Translations under genes and position numbers: made by a program | Source of the DNA: Bdellovibrionales bacterium GWB1_55_8 | GTDB taxonomy: Bacteria; Bdellovibrionota; UBA1018 | DNA length: 54,610 nucleotides | Direction of reading: 5' to 3' | NCBI GenBank assembly: GCA_001769835.1 | Contig: MEPR01000051.1 | Coordinates: 1-54,610 of the forward strand | In this document: in pieces, positions 7,005 to 16,193 of the stretch | How positions within the stretch are numbered: the stretch's first letter is position 1 | Layout of the letters: the number at the start of each line of letters is the position of its first letter | The notes under the pieces: model-generated | What the model was told of the DNA's origin: nothing | The model's input: the letters and a program-made list of their open reading frames with translations, nothing else | Database searches by the model: none

Positions 7005-9116
7005 CTAATTCTTCAGTGAACTCGTCCTCGCGGATTCCAGAAGCTTTTTCGGATCGACCTTCTCGAGCTCTTTGATTCCAGCAGCTGCGTCGTCGAGCAT
7101 CTTCGCCGCGATTACGCCTTTGCCGATCGCTTTTGCGAAATCGAGGAATTCGACGTCGGAATGGAAATATTGACCGGCATCCAGGCTTTTTGCGCGCGCC
7201 TGAATCGCCTTATTATTCTCGCCAAACATATCGATCAGATCCAGGTGGTGTCCCAGGTTCAGATTCATGCGTTTTGTGCCGCCGAATTTGCTTTCGAACT
7301 GAACATAAACGGCCGGGACCTGCCCGAGCCGCGCGATCACTCTTTCCAGCTCACGTGCCGATGCAAGCGCATCGAGGCGATCATAAATAGCCGGCAGACG
7401 CTCCTTTGTCGTGGAGATATCCTTGAAGCTCAGTTGAAGCTCGCGATCCTCGGGAGTTTCGGCTTCCATCAGGGACCCATGAGAAACCCTGAGCACCTCA
7501 AAAGCGACCCGAATCTGCTGCTCGCGTTCAAGCAAAGAATCGCTCGAGAGAAGCCGCGAAAGGAATGCCTGAAGCGTGCTTGCCTGAGCCTGAAGAATGC
7601 CAGAGGCGAGACTCCTGAAACCCACCAGGAAATTCCGCTCGATCTTCCTCAGGCGTTCATCATTGTTTGCGGGCTGCCGACCCGTTGGGGGCGACAGGTA
7701 AGCAAAACCCGGCTCGCTCGTGGAATCAGCCAGGGCGAAAGCCCTGAACCTTTTCAGACGTTCTGCCCGCATACCCGCATCGCTTGATACGGTACGCGAC
7801 GGAGTACGTGCCGACTGCTCGAGCAGCTCTTCCGGGACCAGCGCTCCAGACGTGATGAGCTTGTAAAGCAGGGAGGCAACAAAGCCCTCCTTGGATTCCA
7901 GTCGGCTCGGCGAGTCGATGTGGCAGTTGTCGCGCAGGGTCTTCGTGGAAACCCGTTCCGCGTCGCCATAGAAGCGGTCCTCGAAGTTCTTCCAGTCGAA
8001 CGTGCGGGTGATTTCCGCGACATCCACCTTCTCGCCGCGCATGATGCGATCAACGATATCACTCATATCAGCTTGCTTGCCCACAGAGGCGGAATCCCGA
8101 GCCTTGATGAGCCGCAAAGTGCAGTTCGCGAAATCATAAAGATTATAGGCGTATGAGTTTTTCCGGATATAGATCTGCCGATTGACAAGGAACTCGAGAT
8201 CTTTCTTCAACCTGGCGCTTCGGCTTCCGAAAAACTCTTCGCGTTCTTTCGGCGTCATATTCATCATCTGAGACGACGTGGTTCCATAAAGAGCCTCAAA
8301 TGCGATAGCCAACCCCTCGGAGAAAGCAAGGCTGGGGTTGCTGACGATCATCGCGTCATGACCCACCTGTGTTTTATTGGCTTCGACCGTATGCTTTGCC
8401 CGCTCCTGCGCCTTCAAAAGCTCCAGGTGCCAGACGTGAGTGAACTCGTGGATAATGACGTCCTGAAGCAGGTTCTTCTCCGGATTGGACATCAAATCCG
8501 CGATCGAGAAAATTTCGTGATCGAAAAGCAGCATCAATCCTGACATCGGAACCCAGGACTTCGGAACGCGAACCGGAAACCGGTAGCTTTGCCCGGCGTA
8601 ATCCTGCCATTGAAGCAAACCTTCAAAACCGCTCTTGGGAACGAGCACATCCGCTACGAGCGCGGCAGGGCCGGTCTTTTGATCAGCCAGAACGCTGTTT
8701 TCCGCACGGTGAGTGAAATAGGGCACAAAGGGATTTATCCGGAAAGGATGCCCCTCTTTCAGCTGACGAGCATAAGACAGCAGCGCGAGAGACTTTTGCA
8801 GCCCGGGATGCGCGAAGAAATGATCAACCTTCTTCTCGAGCGTACTGTAGTTCGCCGGCGGAATCGTCTCATATCGAATGGTGCCGTCCGAAAAAAGTGC
8901 CATCTTCAACAGGGCGCCGGCGCCCAGATCAAGTTTCGCGGGCACCGGTTGGATCTTGTTGATTTCGGAAAAACTTTCGTAGGTTCTCACCGGGTACTCA
9001 GCCGTTCGAAGCGCCGCAAATTCCTTGGGCACATTGGCTCCTGGCTCAACACAGCCCGCAAGGAGCACCAGCACGAAGAGAAGAGCGACAGATCCACGAC
9101 GAGTTTGGGTTCTCAT
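7005..9116 (-). CDS. Lipoprotein zinc metallopeptidase (HExxH, gluzincin-like)
   Basis: 703 residues from the ATG at 9116. The open frame extends to 9203, but this internal Met starts a clean signal peptide ending in the lipobox L-L-A-G-C (Cys22). The active-site motif is I-I-H-E-F-T-H-V-W-H at residues 221-230 (zinc ligands H223 and H227, catalytic E224). About 45 residues later comes S-E-G-L-A-I-A-F-E, offering the third ligand expected of gluzincins. The remaining C-terminal 400 residues are largely helical with no recognised domain. It is exported and lipid-anchored, probably facing the periplasm or cell surface. It is transcribed away from the TIGR02147 gene and shares a short promoter region with it. 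Substrate unknown. Confidence 0.8.
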   Translation of the reverse strand: MRTQTRRGSVALLFVLVLLAGCVEPGANVPKEFAALRTAEYPVRTYESFSEINKIQPVPAKLDLGAGALLKMALFSDGTIRYETIPPANYSTLEKKVDHFFAHPGLQKSLALLSYARQLKEGHPFRINPFVPYFTHRAENSVLADQKTGPAALVADVLVPKSGFEGLLQWQDYAGQSYRFPVRVPKSWVPMSGLMLLFDHEIFSIADLMSNPEKNLLQDVIIHEFTHVWHLELLKAQERAKHTVEANKTQVGHDAMIVSNPSLAFSEGLAIAFEALYGTTSSQMMNMTPKEREEFFGSRSARLKKDLEFLVNRQIYIRKNSYAYNLYDFANCTLRLIKARDSASVGKQADMSDIVDRIMRGEKVDVAEITRTFDWKNFEDRFYGDAERVSTKTLRDNCHIDSPSRLESKEGFVASLLYKLITSGALVPEELLEQSARTPSRTVSSDAGMRAERLKRFRAFALADSTSEPGFAYLSPPTGRQPANNDERLRKIERNFLVGFRSLASGILQAQASTLQAFLSRLLSSDSLLEREQQIRVAFEVLRVSHGSLMEAETPEDRELQLSFKDISTTKERLPAIYDRLDALASARELERVIARLGQVPAVYVQFESKFGGTKRMNLNLGHHLDLIDMFGENNKAIQARAKSLDAGQYFHSDVEFLDFAKAIGKGVIAAKMLDDAAAGIKELEKVDPKKLLESARTSSLKN

Positions 9117-9270
9117 AATTTCAATTGTCCGCTGAAAGCGCCCCATGTCTAGGGAGAAACCTGCCGAACCGGGCGTTACCATTCGTATTCTGTAAGAATA
9201 CATATTCCGATGATATCGTTTTGCAAGTTATGGTAAATAGACCTGTTTTTGCTGTATACTGTATTCAAGC

Positions 9271-10110
9271 ATGAGCAACGTTTTCGAGTACGCCGATTAT
9301 CGCAATTATCTCAGGGCGGTATTCCTGGAAAAAAAATCCAAGAACACGCGATTCTCCTATCGGGTATTCTCGCGGCTTGCGGGCTTCTCTTCGCCAAATT
9401 TCCTCAAGCTGGTCATCGAGGGACAAAGAAACCTTTCCTCCGAAAGCATTGCCAAGATTTCTGCTGCACTGAAACACAATCGCGAATCAGCCAGCTTCTT
9501 CCGTCACTTGGTTCTGATGAACCAGGCCACGAGCGCCGAAGAAAGAAACTCACACGCCGAGCAGGTCCTCAAATCCCGTCATTATCGGCAGCACCACCCA
9601 TTGAGCCGTGAACGATACGAGTACTACTCCCGATGGTACGTTGTAGCAGTGCGCGAGCTTGTGGATACAAAAGGATTCCAGGAGGACCCCGACTGGATCG
9701 CCCGGACAGTAACTCCCTCGATCACGGTGACCGAAGCCACTCAGGCACTCGAAATACTCAAGCGTCTGGAGCTTGTCGCTTCTAATGAAAACGGAAAACT
9801 GGTTCAGACAAGCCGGATCGTTTCAGCCGGCGATGAAGTCGCCTCAGTGGCGCTCGCGGAGTTTCACCGGCAGATGATTGATAAAGGACGCGAAGCGATC
9901 GACCGTTTCCCGTCACATGAGAGGGATATCTCGTCCGTCACCCTTGGCCTCTCAGCGGCAAACGTTATTAAGGTCAAGGAACTCATCCAGCGTTTTCGAA
10001 AACAGCTCCTGGAAATCGCGGAACATGATGCCCACGCGACACAGGTTTACGAAGTCAACTTTCAGTACTTCCCCCTTTCCAAAGGGGAAAAGGAAGGAAA
10101 CGAGTCATGA
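9271..10110 (+). CDS. TIGR02147 family protein
   Basis: 279 residues. The opening V-F-E-Y-A-D-Y-R-N-Y-L and the following F-S-Y-R-V-F-S-R-L-A-G-F-S-S-P-N-F-L-K-L are the hallmark of TIGR02147 (DUF4423-like), a family expanded in Fibrobacter and Bdellovibrio. Residues 25-70 look like a helix-turn-helix, and residues 125-190 like a second winged region with V-T-E-A-T-Q-A-L-E-I-L-K-R-L. It is therefore probably a DNA-binding regulator. TATACT lies at 9255-9260, only 10 bases before the ATG, and there is no ribosome site, so a leaderless or very short-leader mRNA is possible. The stop overlaps the next gene by four bases (ATGA), suggesting that the regulator and the lipoprotein are made together. 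Confidence 0.88.
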   Translation: MSNVFEYADYRNYLRAVFLEKKSKNTRFSYRVFSRLAGFSSPNFLKLVIEGQRNLSSESIAKISAALKHNRESASFFRHLVLMNQATSAEERNSHAEQVLKSRHYRQHHPLSRERYEYYSRWYVVAVRELVDTKGFQEDPDWIARTVTPSITVTEATQALEILKRLELVASNENGKLVQTSRIVSAGDEVASVALAEFHRQMIDKGREAIDRFPSHERDISSVTLGLSAANVIKVKELIQRFRKQLLEIAEHDAHATQVYEVNFQYFPLSKGEKEGNES

Positions 10111-10583
10111 AACACGAATTCAAACAGGCGTGGCTTACAATTTCCGTCTCATTGATTTTTCTTCTTCAGGCCTGCGGCGGAACCGAAGGCGGAAACCCGG
10201 CACTGAACTCCGAAACCCCCTCAGCGGCTGACCAGGCCGCAACCGAGGCCCTCATCGGTGCGATCTGCAAAAAACTGAGCTCCTGCTTTCCATCCGCTGA
10301 CGAAACCACCTGCCGCGCTGCCATTCCGCTTTCGACGGACATCGACACGGAGATCGGTCTTCCCGAGGGTTTTGGAACCTATGACTCGATCATCCAGGCC
10401 GAGAAGAACGGATCTATCGTACCGAACCCGACCGCCAGAAATGTGTGCATCACTGACCTGGGCACGTTGGGCTGTGAAAATGCGGCCGTTCAATCCGCAT
10501 ACTCCGACGCCGCTCCAGACGATTACTCCAGCGTTTTCGAAATCATTCCAACCGGAGAGAACTCCTGCATCGCTATTTTTTAA
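10107..10583 (+). CDS. Small lipoprotein with T-E-G-G-N-P motif
   Basis: 158 residues. The signal peptide ends in the lipobox L-L-Q-A-C at residue 23, followed directly by G-G-T-E-G-G-N-P. Similar G-G-x-x-G-G-N-P stretches follow the lipobox in many Bdellovibrio lipoproteins. The mature part has about eight cysteines (for example I-C-K-K-L-S-S-C and T-T-C-R-A-A), suggesting a disulfide-stabilised secreted domain. No catalytic motif is seen. It starts inside the stop codon of the TIGR02147 gene and is followed by a beta-propeller protein 27 bases on. Lipoproteins next to TIGR02147 genes are typical, which suggests co-regulation; the function is unknown. Confidence 0.75.
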   Translation: MKHEFKQAWLTISVSLIFLLQACGGTEGGNPALNSETPSAADQAATEALIGAICKKLSSCFPSADETTCRAAIPLSTDIDTEIGLPEGFGTYDSIIQAEKNGSIVPNPTARNVCITDLGTLGCENAAVQSAYSDAAPDDYSSVFEIIPTGENSCIAIF

Positions 10584-10610
10584 ATTACTGTTTTTTAGGA
10601 GGCCAGGACC

Positions 10611-12389
10611 ATGAAAATGCATTCATTCACGTCTGTTCTCGTGTTCTCAGCATTGAGCATCGCATGCTCAGAACAACGGATCTGCGGAACGCCCGCCATA
10701 ACCTTGAACACTGCGCTTTACGACCGCGCCTCCAGCCCTATGGGTTACCAGAATCCGGGTGACGAAATCATTACATGTTCCGAAGCGGAACAAAGGATAA
10801 AGGCTGCACTGACGCAAACCATGGAGCACAACATCTCCAATGCGGCCAGCTATTCGCCGAGCTGCGAGGGCGAGTTCGTGGCAACCACGGCGAGCGCTGC
10901 CGACCCACGAGCAAACCAGTCCGAAACTCCCAGGTACACCGGAACAAACAATCAAGTTCCTGGAGTCGACGAAGGAGACCGGGTGAAAACCGATGGATCG
11001 CGGTTCTTCGTGTTAAGCAATCGATCGATTCTGGTCATCGATGGCTGGCCCGCCGACCAGGCAAGAATTCTTCATCGTGAGACCCTGTCCGGAACACCCT
11101 TAACACTGCACTGGGATGGGCAGTCGCGCCGCCTGACCGCGGCCCTTTCAAACGAAATCGAAAAATCCATCGAGTTTCACACCTATCAGTTGAACGAGGC
11201 AGGCACTCTTCAGCGATTACGAGTGGATTCTCTCCCGGGAACCTCCATCAAGAAATCGGCCCAGGTGGGCGGCAGAATTCGTGGCGTCGTGACCGATTAC
11301 CTTAACTATCCAGACGGCGTCAGCTGGGTCGCGAATTCAGAAGAGAAGAAAGCCGAACTCGTATCTCGAAATGCCGCTCAAATTGAGTCCCAGAACCTGA
11401 AACTTTGCTCGAACCCGAACACCTCGGTTCGCTGGAATCCCGCTTATGGCTCATCTATCGCACGGGTCTTCGATCTGAATTTAGATGAGGGAACATTGGA
11501 ATGGGCCCTCGAGCCGAGCATGCCCGACTCAGTCTTGATCACAAGGGAATCGCTGTACACCGCGAGCGATAGCTGGAGCGGACGCGCGAGCATTCAAAGA
11601 TACCTGAACGTAAAAGGAGACCAAGCTCCTTCCCATATCCGGCTTTCCGGTCGACTTGTGAATTCCTTCGCCATGGACGAGTACGCCGGAAACTTCCGGG
11701 TCGCGGTCACGGAATCACTGAGTCAAACGAACGCGAGCCGCATTGAGACGTTCACGATCGCCCAGAATACTTTTGAACGACTCGGACAAAGCCAGGAGCT
11801 CGCGCCAGGAGAACAGATCTACTCAGTCCGGTTCGATGGCCTCCGTGCTTACGTCGTCACATTCAGAACGGTGGATCCGCTCTTCGTCATCAACCTGGAA
11901 GACGTTTCAAAGCCGGTCGTCGTGGGCGAATTGAAAATCCCGGGTTACTCGACCTACCTGCACCCCACCTCCCTGCATCAGCTCATCGGGATTGGAAGAG
12001 AAGGAAACGCACTGAAAGTCTCGCTCTTTGATGTCGAGATGAAGCCTCGTGAAACGGACTCCTATCAAATGCAGAACCGCTATTCAGAGGCGGAGTGGAA
12101 CCACCTGGCGTTCAAGTATTTCGAACACAAGGAATTGCTCGCGATCCCGACCTCCTGGAATTCGGTTGATCTCTTTTCCATCAACGCGGAAGCCGGTATT
12201 CGTCCGCTACTCACCATTCCAATGCCGCTCGGTAGCGGGGCACCCGACACATACAGCCCCGCCTGCGTGGCGCCCATGAGTTTTCTCGGAAGCGTCTTCA
12301 TCCAGAATCATCTGTACGTGTTTTCAGAAACTGGGATGAGCATCGTGGATACGCAGGTACCCGCGGTTACGTCACAGATTCTGTTCTAA
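10611..12389 (+). CDS. Secreted beta-propeller lipoprotein (Beta_propel family)
   Basis: 592 residues, preceded by a strong AGGAGG site. The N-terminus is a signal peptide ending L-S-I-A-C, a plausible lipobox. Residues 110-130 contain N-N-Q-V-P-G-V-D-E-G-D-R-V-K-T-D-G, the signature that opens proteins of the PF09826 beta-propeller family. Repeated propeller blades follow, with F-F-V-L-S-N-R-S-I-L-V-I-D-G, I-Y-S-V-R-F-D-G-L-R-A-Y-V-V-T-F and L-Y-V-F-S-E-T-G-M-S-I-V-D as blade strands. The family is secreted and of unclear role, thought to bind other proteins at the surface. It is third in the TIGR02147 operon. No enzymatic residue is evident. Confidence 0.8.
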   Translation: MKMHSFTSVLVFSALSIACSEQRICGTPAITLNTALYDRASSPMGYQNPGDEIITCSEAEQRIKAALTQTMEHNISNAASYSPSCEGEFVATTASAADPRANQSETPRYTGTNNQVPGVDEGDRVKTDGSRFFVLSNRSILVIDGWPADQARILHRETLSGTPLTLHWDGQSRRLTAALSNEIEKSIEFHTYQLNEAGTLQRLRVDSLPGTSIKKSAQVGGRIRGVVTDYLNYPDGVSWVANSEEKKAELVSRNAAQIESQNLKLCSNPNTSVRWNPAYGSSIARVFDLNLDEGTLEWALEPSMPDSVLITRESLYTASDSWSGRASIQRYLNVKGDQAPSHIRLSGRLVNSFAMDEYAGNFRVAVTESLSQTNASRIETFTIAQNTFERLGQSQELAPGEQIYSVRFDGLRAYVVTFRTVDPLFVINLEDVSKPVVVGELKIPGYSTYLHPTSLHQLIGIGREGNALKVSLFDVEMKPRETDSYQMQNRYSEAEWNHLAFKYFEHKELLAIPTSWNSVDLFSINAEAGIRPLLTIPMPLGSGAPDTYSPACVAPMSFLGSVFIQNHLYVFSETGMSIVDTQVPAVTSQILF

Positions 12390-12454
12390 AGTGCGGCTGG
12401 CCGCCGCTACTTTCGCGTGTTGCTCTCGTATTCCAAGCAGAGGGACACGCATCG

Positions 12455-13507
12455 ATGACCAATGAACATTCGAATTTCAGGTTTGGACGCCTTTTGTTGT
12501 TCGCCGCTCTGCTCAACATCGGGCCAATCACTTTAACGGCTTGCAACTCCACAGATCCTGGCACGCCGGGCGATGTAACCGATTCATTGATCCCGGCGCC
12601 GACGCCGACACCAACAGCCACTCCGACGGCAACACCGACACCTATTCCAACACCTACGAAAAAACCGACCCCTACAATCACGCCCAGTCCGACGCCGACG
12701 CCCATTCCGATTCCAACGGCAACTTTGTCACTCGGCAATATTCACAAACTCAAACTCAGGAATGACGCCCTCCAGGAGTATTATCTGTACCTTCCGACGG
12801 TTGGCGCCCAAAACGCGCCCATTTTCGTGACGGTCCACGGAATATCAGAAAACGTGGAACAGCACGCGACGTTGTATAAGTCGTTCGCCGAAAAGTATCG
12901 CGCGGTATTGATTGCTCCGCACTTTCCACAGACCCGGTACGACGATTACCAGCGCCTTGGGCGCGATGGAGCCCGGGCTGATCTCGCCCTGAAGAGCATC
13001 GTCAGCGAAGTTCGCGAACTCACAGGAGCGAGCAGCGGTAAATTTTATCTTTTCGGTTATTCAGGGGGTGGGCAATTCTGTCATCGATATGCCATGGCTC
13101 ATCCGGACGATATCGCGCGCTATGCGGTCGGCGCCGCGGGCTGGTACACATTCCCGGATACTAGCGTGGAATACCCGCAAGGTACGCTGAACACAGGTGA
13201 CCTTGAAAACGTGGTATTCGATCCTGCTCGTTACCTCAGAGTTCCTGGCGCCGTCTTTGTCGGCGATCTGGATACCGCGCTGGACTCATCGCTGAATCAA
13301 TCCGAGTCCATCAATCTGCAGCAGGGCTATACTCGCTTTGAACGCGGACAGCGCTGGATCGACGAGATGTCGGATGCCGCCCAGAACTCAGGACTGAACT
13401 CCCTGTTCGAATTCCACAGCCTGCCGGGTTGTGCTCACTCATTTTCATCCTGCATGACAACGAGCAAAATGGGCGAGGGCGTGTTCAAATGGTTTTTTGG
13501 CTACTAA
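12455..13507 (+). CDS. Lipoprotein alpha/beta-hydrolase (esterase/depolymerase type) with Pro-Thr linker
   Basis: 350 residues. A signal peptide ends in the lipobox L-T-A-C (Cys30). A linker of about 45 residues rich in T-P/P-T pairs (48-90) separates the lipid anchor from the catalytic domain. The nucleophile elbow is G-Y-S-G-G-G (Ser203), with V-G-D-L-D-T giving a candidate acid and G-C-A-H-S-F the catalytic His. The oxyanion region is V-T-V-H-G-I. This layout resembles PHB-depolymerase/feruloyl-esterase-like hydrolases. It has a paralogue lacking the lipoprotein part at 14119-14970. A strong hairpin terminator follows two bases after the stop codon. The substrate is unknown; the long linker suggests it reaches out from the membrane. 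Confidence 0.82.
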   Translation: MTNEHSNFRFGRLLLFAALLNIGPITLTACNSTDPGTPGDVTDSLIPAPTPTPTATPTATPTPIPTPTKKPTPTITPSPTPTPIPIPTATLSLGNIHKLKLRNDALQEYYLYLPTVGAQNAPIFVTVHGISENVEQHATLYKSFAEKYRAVLIAPHFPQTRYDDYQRLGRDGARADLALKSIVSEVRELTGASSGKFYLFGYSGGGQFCHRYAMAHPDDIARYAVGAAGWYTFPDTSVEYPQGTLNTGDLENVVFDPARYLRVPGAVFVGDLDTALDSSLNQSESINLQQGYTRFERGQRWIDEMSDAAQNSGLNSLFEFHSLPGCAHSFSSCMTTSKMGEGVFKWFFGY

Positions 13508-13508
13508 A

Positions 13509-13549
13509 AATAACGACGGGGAAGCGTCACACGCATCCCCGTCATTATT
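13509..13549. terminator. Bidirectional hairpin terminator
   Basis: An 18-base arm (13509-13526) pairs with 13532-13549 with only two mismatches around a five-base loop, and the arms begin and end in A/T-rich bases (AATAA and TTATT). It lies between the convergent esterase gene (+) and the small secreted protein gene (-), so it can end both transcripts. Confidence 0.85.
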
Positions 13550-13572
13550 CAGCAGGAGCGATCAGCCTGCGA

Positions 13573-14058
13573 TCAATCGTGCTGTCTCAGGAAGTCAAGT
13601 TCGCACTCGCCCTGAAGACGAACCGGGGTTTCCTCATCGACCATCGTGACCAGCTCGGCATCGAACGTACGATCGTGCTCGCGTCCTTCAGAACGATGGC
13701 CGAACTCTTCGATCGTCACCAAAGCGCGCTTGCCATGGGATGCGCCGAAAATCTGAAGCTCATTTTCCAGCTTACGGACTCTCACCTCATCCGTCCGCAG
13801 CGCAAAACCGTCGGTGCAACGGACCTTCATTGCGTCCTCCCCGTCATGACAGCGGTTGTCCCCACTTGCCAGGTCGAAGCCTTCGCAAACACGGCCTTCC
13901 ACTTCGCAAACGACATCCGGCAGTTTGCCTTTGTCGCCCAGGGCTTCAAACCGGCATTCAAAACCAAAACCGCGAGGACGGTCCTCGTCGCCACCTGGTA
14001 CGTTGGCATATGCCGTTGAGCCCATTGCAACAAACAAAATAGCTGCTAAATATTTCAT
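13573..14058 (-). CDS. Small secreted cysteine-containing protein, unknown function
   Basis: 161 residues from the ATG at 14058, chosen because AGAGGAAAA lies seven bases upstream and the codons that follow encode a clean signal peptide (M-K-Y-L-A-A-I-L-F, cleaved after A-Y-A). The frame itself opens 39 bases earlier without a ribosome site. The mature protein has about six cysteines in pairs (F-E-C-R, V-V-C-E, R-V-C-E, N-R-C-H, V-R-C-T, G-E-C-E), suggesting disulfides, and many charged residues. No known domain is recognised. It is convergent with the esterase lipoprotein and separated from it by the terminator. Confidence 0.7.
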   Translation of the reverse strand: MKYLAAILFVAMGSTAYANVPGGDEDRPRGFGFECRFEALGDKGKLPDVVCEVEGRVCEGFDLASGDNRCHDGEDAMKVRCTDGFALRTDEVRVRKLENELQIFGASHGKRALVTIEEFGHRSEGREHDRTFDAELVTMVDEETPVRLQGECELDFLRQHD

Positions 14059-14118
14059 AGATTTTCCTCTGTTTACTATTTGTGTGATCCTGTTCATACG
14101 AACACCAGCCGGTCTTAT

Positions 14119-14970
14119 TCAATTCCCGTTCCGCTGTTCGCTTTTATTGCCTGAAAAAAATAGCCATTCGAAAACTCGCCGCCCCATCTCGCCGCGGTCC
14201 ATGCTGCGCGAAAAGGAGTGCCTGCACCTGGGAAGTACGTGAAACTCAAATCGCGCACCGAGCTTTGAACGCTGAGCAGCAGAATTCATGGCATCCACCC
14301 AGCGTCTGCCACGCTCGAATCGGTTGAGGCCCTGATGTTCAGAAATTTCCGGCGACTTGTTCAGGGAACGCCCCTGCCGAATATCCCGATCACCGACCAT
14401 GACTGCGGCCCTGACCCGCAGAAAATCGTTCATATTGAAAGAAGCTCCGGTCAGGCCCCCGTTTCCGAGAAGGCCACGTGGATATCTCACGTCCCCATCG
14501 GGGAAGGTGTACCAGCCCGCCGCGCCAACCACATAGGCCATCACCCGCTCCGGGTAAGCCATCGCGTATCGATGCACAAATTGACCGCCACCTGAGTAAC
14601 CAAAAAGATAGATACCGTCGGAGTTCGCGGAGGTCATCTCACCGACTTCGCGAACAACAGCATTTAACGCAAGATCCGCCCGGACGCCGCGCCTGCCCCG
14701 CCCCAATCGCTGGTAATCCTTGAAACGAGGAAGAGAAAAGCGGGGAGCGATCAAGACAATGCCGTGCTTCTCGGCAAGCTCCCTGAACGACTCAGCGTGC
14801 TCTTTTGCATTTCCTGATATCCCGTGGACGGAAACAAAGATCGGCGCGCCTGATGTCCCGGACGTCGGCAGATAGAGGTAGTAACTCAAACACGAATCAT
14901 TCCTGGAATTCAGCTTGAGTATCCTGCCTGGTGGCGGTGATTCTGATTGAGCACGTGACATGTCGGCCAC
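14119..14970 (-). CDS. Alpha/beta-hydrolase, paralogue of the esterase lipoprotein
   Basis: 283 residues. It aligns along its length with the catalytic domain of the protein at 12455-13507: V-S-V-H-G-I-S-G-N, K-D-Y-Q-R-L-G-R-G, G-Y-S-G-G-G-Q-F-V-H-R-Y-A-M (Ser126) and G-A-A-G-W-Y-T-F-P-D are shared, with R-C-R-H-S-F as the His motif. It lacks the signal peptide, lipobox and Pro-Thr linker, so it should stay in the cytoplasm. It starts six bases after the stop of the DUF1611-like gene and is probably co-transcribed with it. An intracellular hydrolase paired with a P-loop enzyme suggests a role in metabolising the product of this locus; that is inference. Confidence 0.8.
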   Translation of the reverse strand: MADMSRAQSESPPPGRILKLNSRNDSCLSYYLYLPTSGTSGAPIFVSVHGISGNAKEHAESFRELAEKHGIVLIAPRFSLPRFKDYQRLGRGRRGVRADLALNAVVREVGEMTSANSDGIYLFGYSGGGQFVHRYAMAYPERVMAYVVGAAGWYTFPDGDVRYPRGLLGNGGLTGASFNMNDFLRVRAAVMVGDRDIRQGRSLNKSPEISEHQGLNRFERGRRWVDAMNSAAQRSKLGARFEFHVLPRCRHSFSRSMDRGEMGRRVFEWLFFSGNKSEQRNGN

Positions 14971-14976
14971 GGCCCA

Positions 14977-16029
14977 TCACGCGGCGCCGGCCAGGTTCGG
15001 CCGACTATTCCCTGTCGGTATTTGCAGCATATTGGCTATACCAGGCGTACTCAGTGAATCGGTACTTATGATGGGTAGCAGCGTTTCAGCTGTAGCCTCT
15101 CGCATCGCAAGGGGCGAGCTTGTCAGAACCCCCGACACCCCCATCACGGGCAAGCCCTTGGCCAGAAGCCACCTGACACCCGCTGCGGCACCCAGCGAAT
15201 CGAGCGCGGCAAAAATCAGCGCGTTGACAGTCCGCCTGAAAATCTCGGAATTAAGCAAAGAAGATGTCTCCTGCTGAAATATGCCATCCGCCACTTCGAA
15301 CACGATCACATCCACTTCCGAGTCACGGCAGTGTCCGATCAGCGCGACAAAGGCAGCTTCCACTTTGGCGGGATTCGCCAGGTAAGTGGTTGAAAGCCCT
15401 ACGTCAGAAAAGTCCAGAACGACGACGGCTCCAGCGTCCCGCATGGACCACAGATCCCCGCCCGATCCCGTGCCGGTCACCTTTGCGGCACCGACCCTGA
15501 GCCCCGCATTCGTCAAGCCTCGTATCATCTGAGTTGCCGTTTCCGTTTTACCGGAGTTCATCGAAGTACCCACAACCCCCAATATGTACGGGGCTGGTTT
15601 GGTCTCCCCTTTGTGGGCCGGGAGCGCAAAGTCCTCCAGATTAAGGACATCGCCGTCGGCGTTCCCGATCAGCGCGATCGGGGTGATCTTTGTCGGAGTG
15701 GTCATCTTGACGTGCTTGCAAACGAATTTCGCCGCTATACCGCCCGACGCCACCATATGACAGGGCCCAAGGGACTCGGGAACAAATGCTTCATATTGAT
15801 CGGGCGCGTAGCGATTGCCATACGCGAGGATAATCTCGTCCCCGGGAAACAACCTCGCTTTACGCCCGGATTCCAGTTCAATATTCTTGTGCTGACCCAA
15901 TTCGTCGACGCGGGCAAAAACAAGATCGCCCGATCTCGGAGCGACGTGATCCGTCAAGAGACGGCCCATCTTGCCGATGGAAATCCGCCTTGTCGCGAAA
16001 GCCTTCTTCGCGCGCGCCAATCTGGACAT
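14977..16029 (-). CDS. DUF1611-like P-loop NTPase
   Basis: 350 residues from the ATG at 16029, preceded by AAGGGTGGG at a good distance; the frame could begin at 16104, but those codons look non-coding. The N-terminal 130 residues form a small domain. The C-terminal part holds the Walker-A-like G-T-S-M-N-S-G-K-T and then K-V-T-G-T-G-S-G-G-D-L-W, D-A-G-A and D-F-S-D-V-G-L-S-T-T-Y, all typical of DUF1611-related proteins. One DUF1611 member (DgcN) has been described as a D-glutamate N-acetyltransferase in a D-Glu catabolic route, so action on amino acids or peptides is plausible but unproven here. It is divergent from the operon holding the secreted His/Cys proteins and the ATP-grasp enzyme. 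Confidence 0.72.
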   Translation of the reverse strand: MSRLARAKKAFATRRISIGKMGRLLTDHVAPRSGDLVFARVDELGQHKNIELESGRKARLFPGDEIILAYGNRYAPDQYEAFVPESLGPCHMVASGGIAAKFVCKHVKMTTPTKITPIALIGNADGDVLNLEDFALPAHKGETKPAPYILGVVGTSMNSGKTETATQMIRGLTNAGLRVGAAKVTGTGSGGDLWSMRDAGAVVVLDFSDVGLSTTYLANPAKVEAAFVALIGHCRDSEVDVIVFEVADGIFQQETSSLLNSEIFRRTVNALIFAALDSLGAAAGVRWLLAKGLPVMGVSGVLTSSPLAMREATAETLLPIISTDSLSTPGIANMLQIPTGNSRPNLAGAA

Positions 16030-16193
16030 GTCGTTCCCACCCTTGATTTCATGAATCATGATGAATATCTCTCCGTTCGCAGTGTCCCGCACTCTGCAAC
16101 CCATGTACCGCCAGCAGGCTGCCGCGCGTATTGCGTTCGAAGCGCGTCATCTGTTCTCTAGAGACCAGGCCTACGTTGACCGAATACCTTAAT

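Noticed and set aside
12595-12720. Short tandem repeat resembling a CRISPR or minisatellite
   Set aside because: It is the coding sequence of the Pro-Thr linker of the esterase lipoprotein; units are short, in frame and without spacers.
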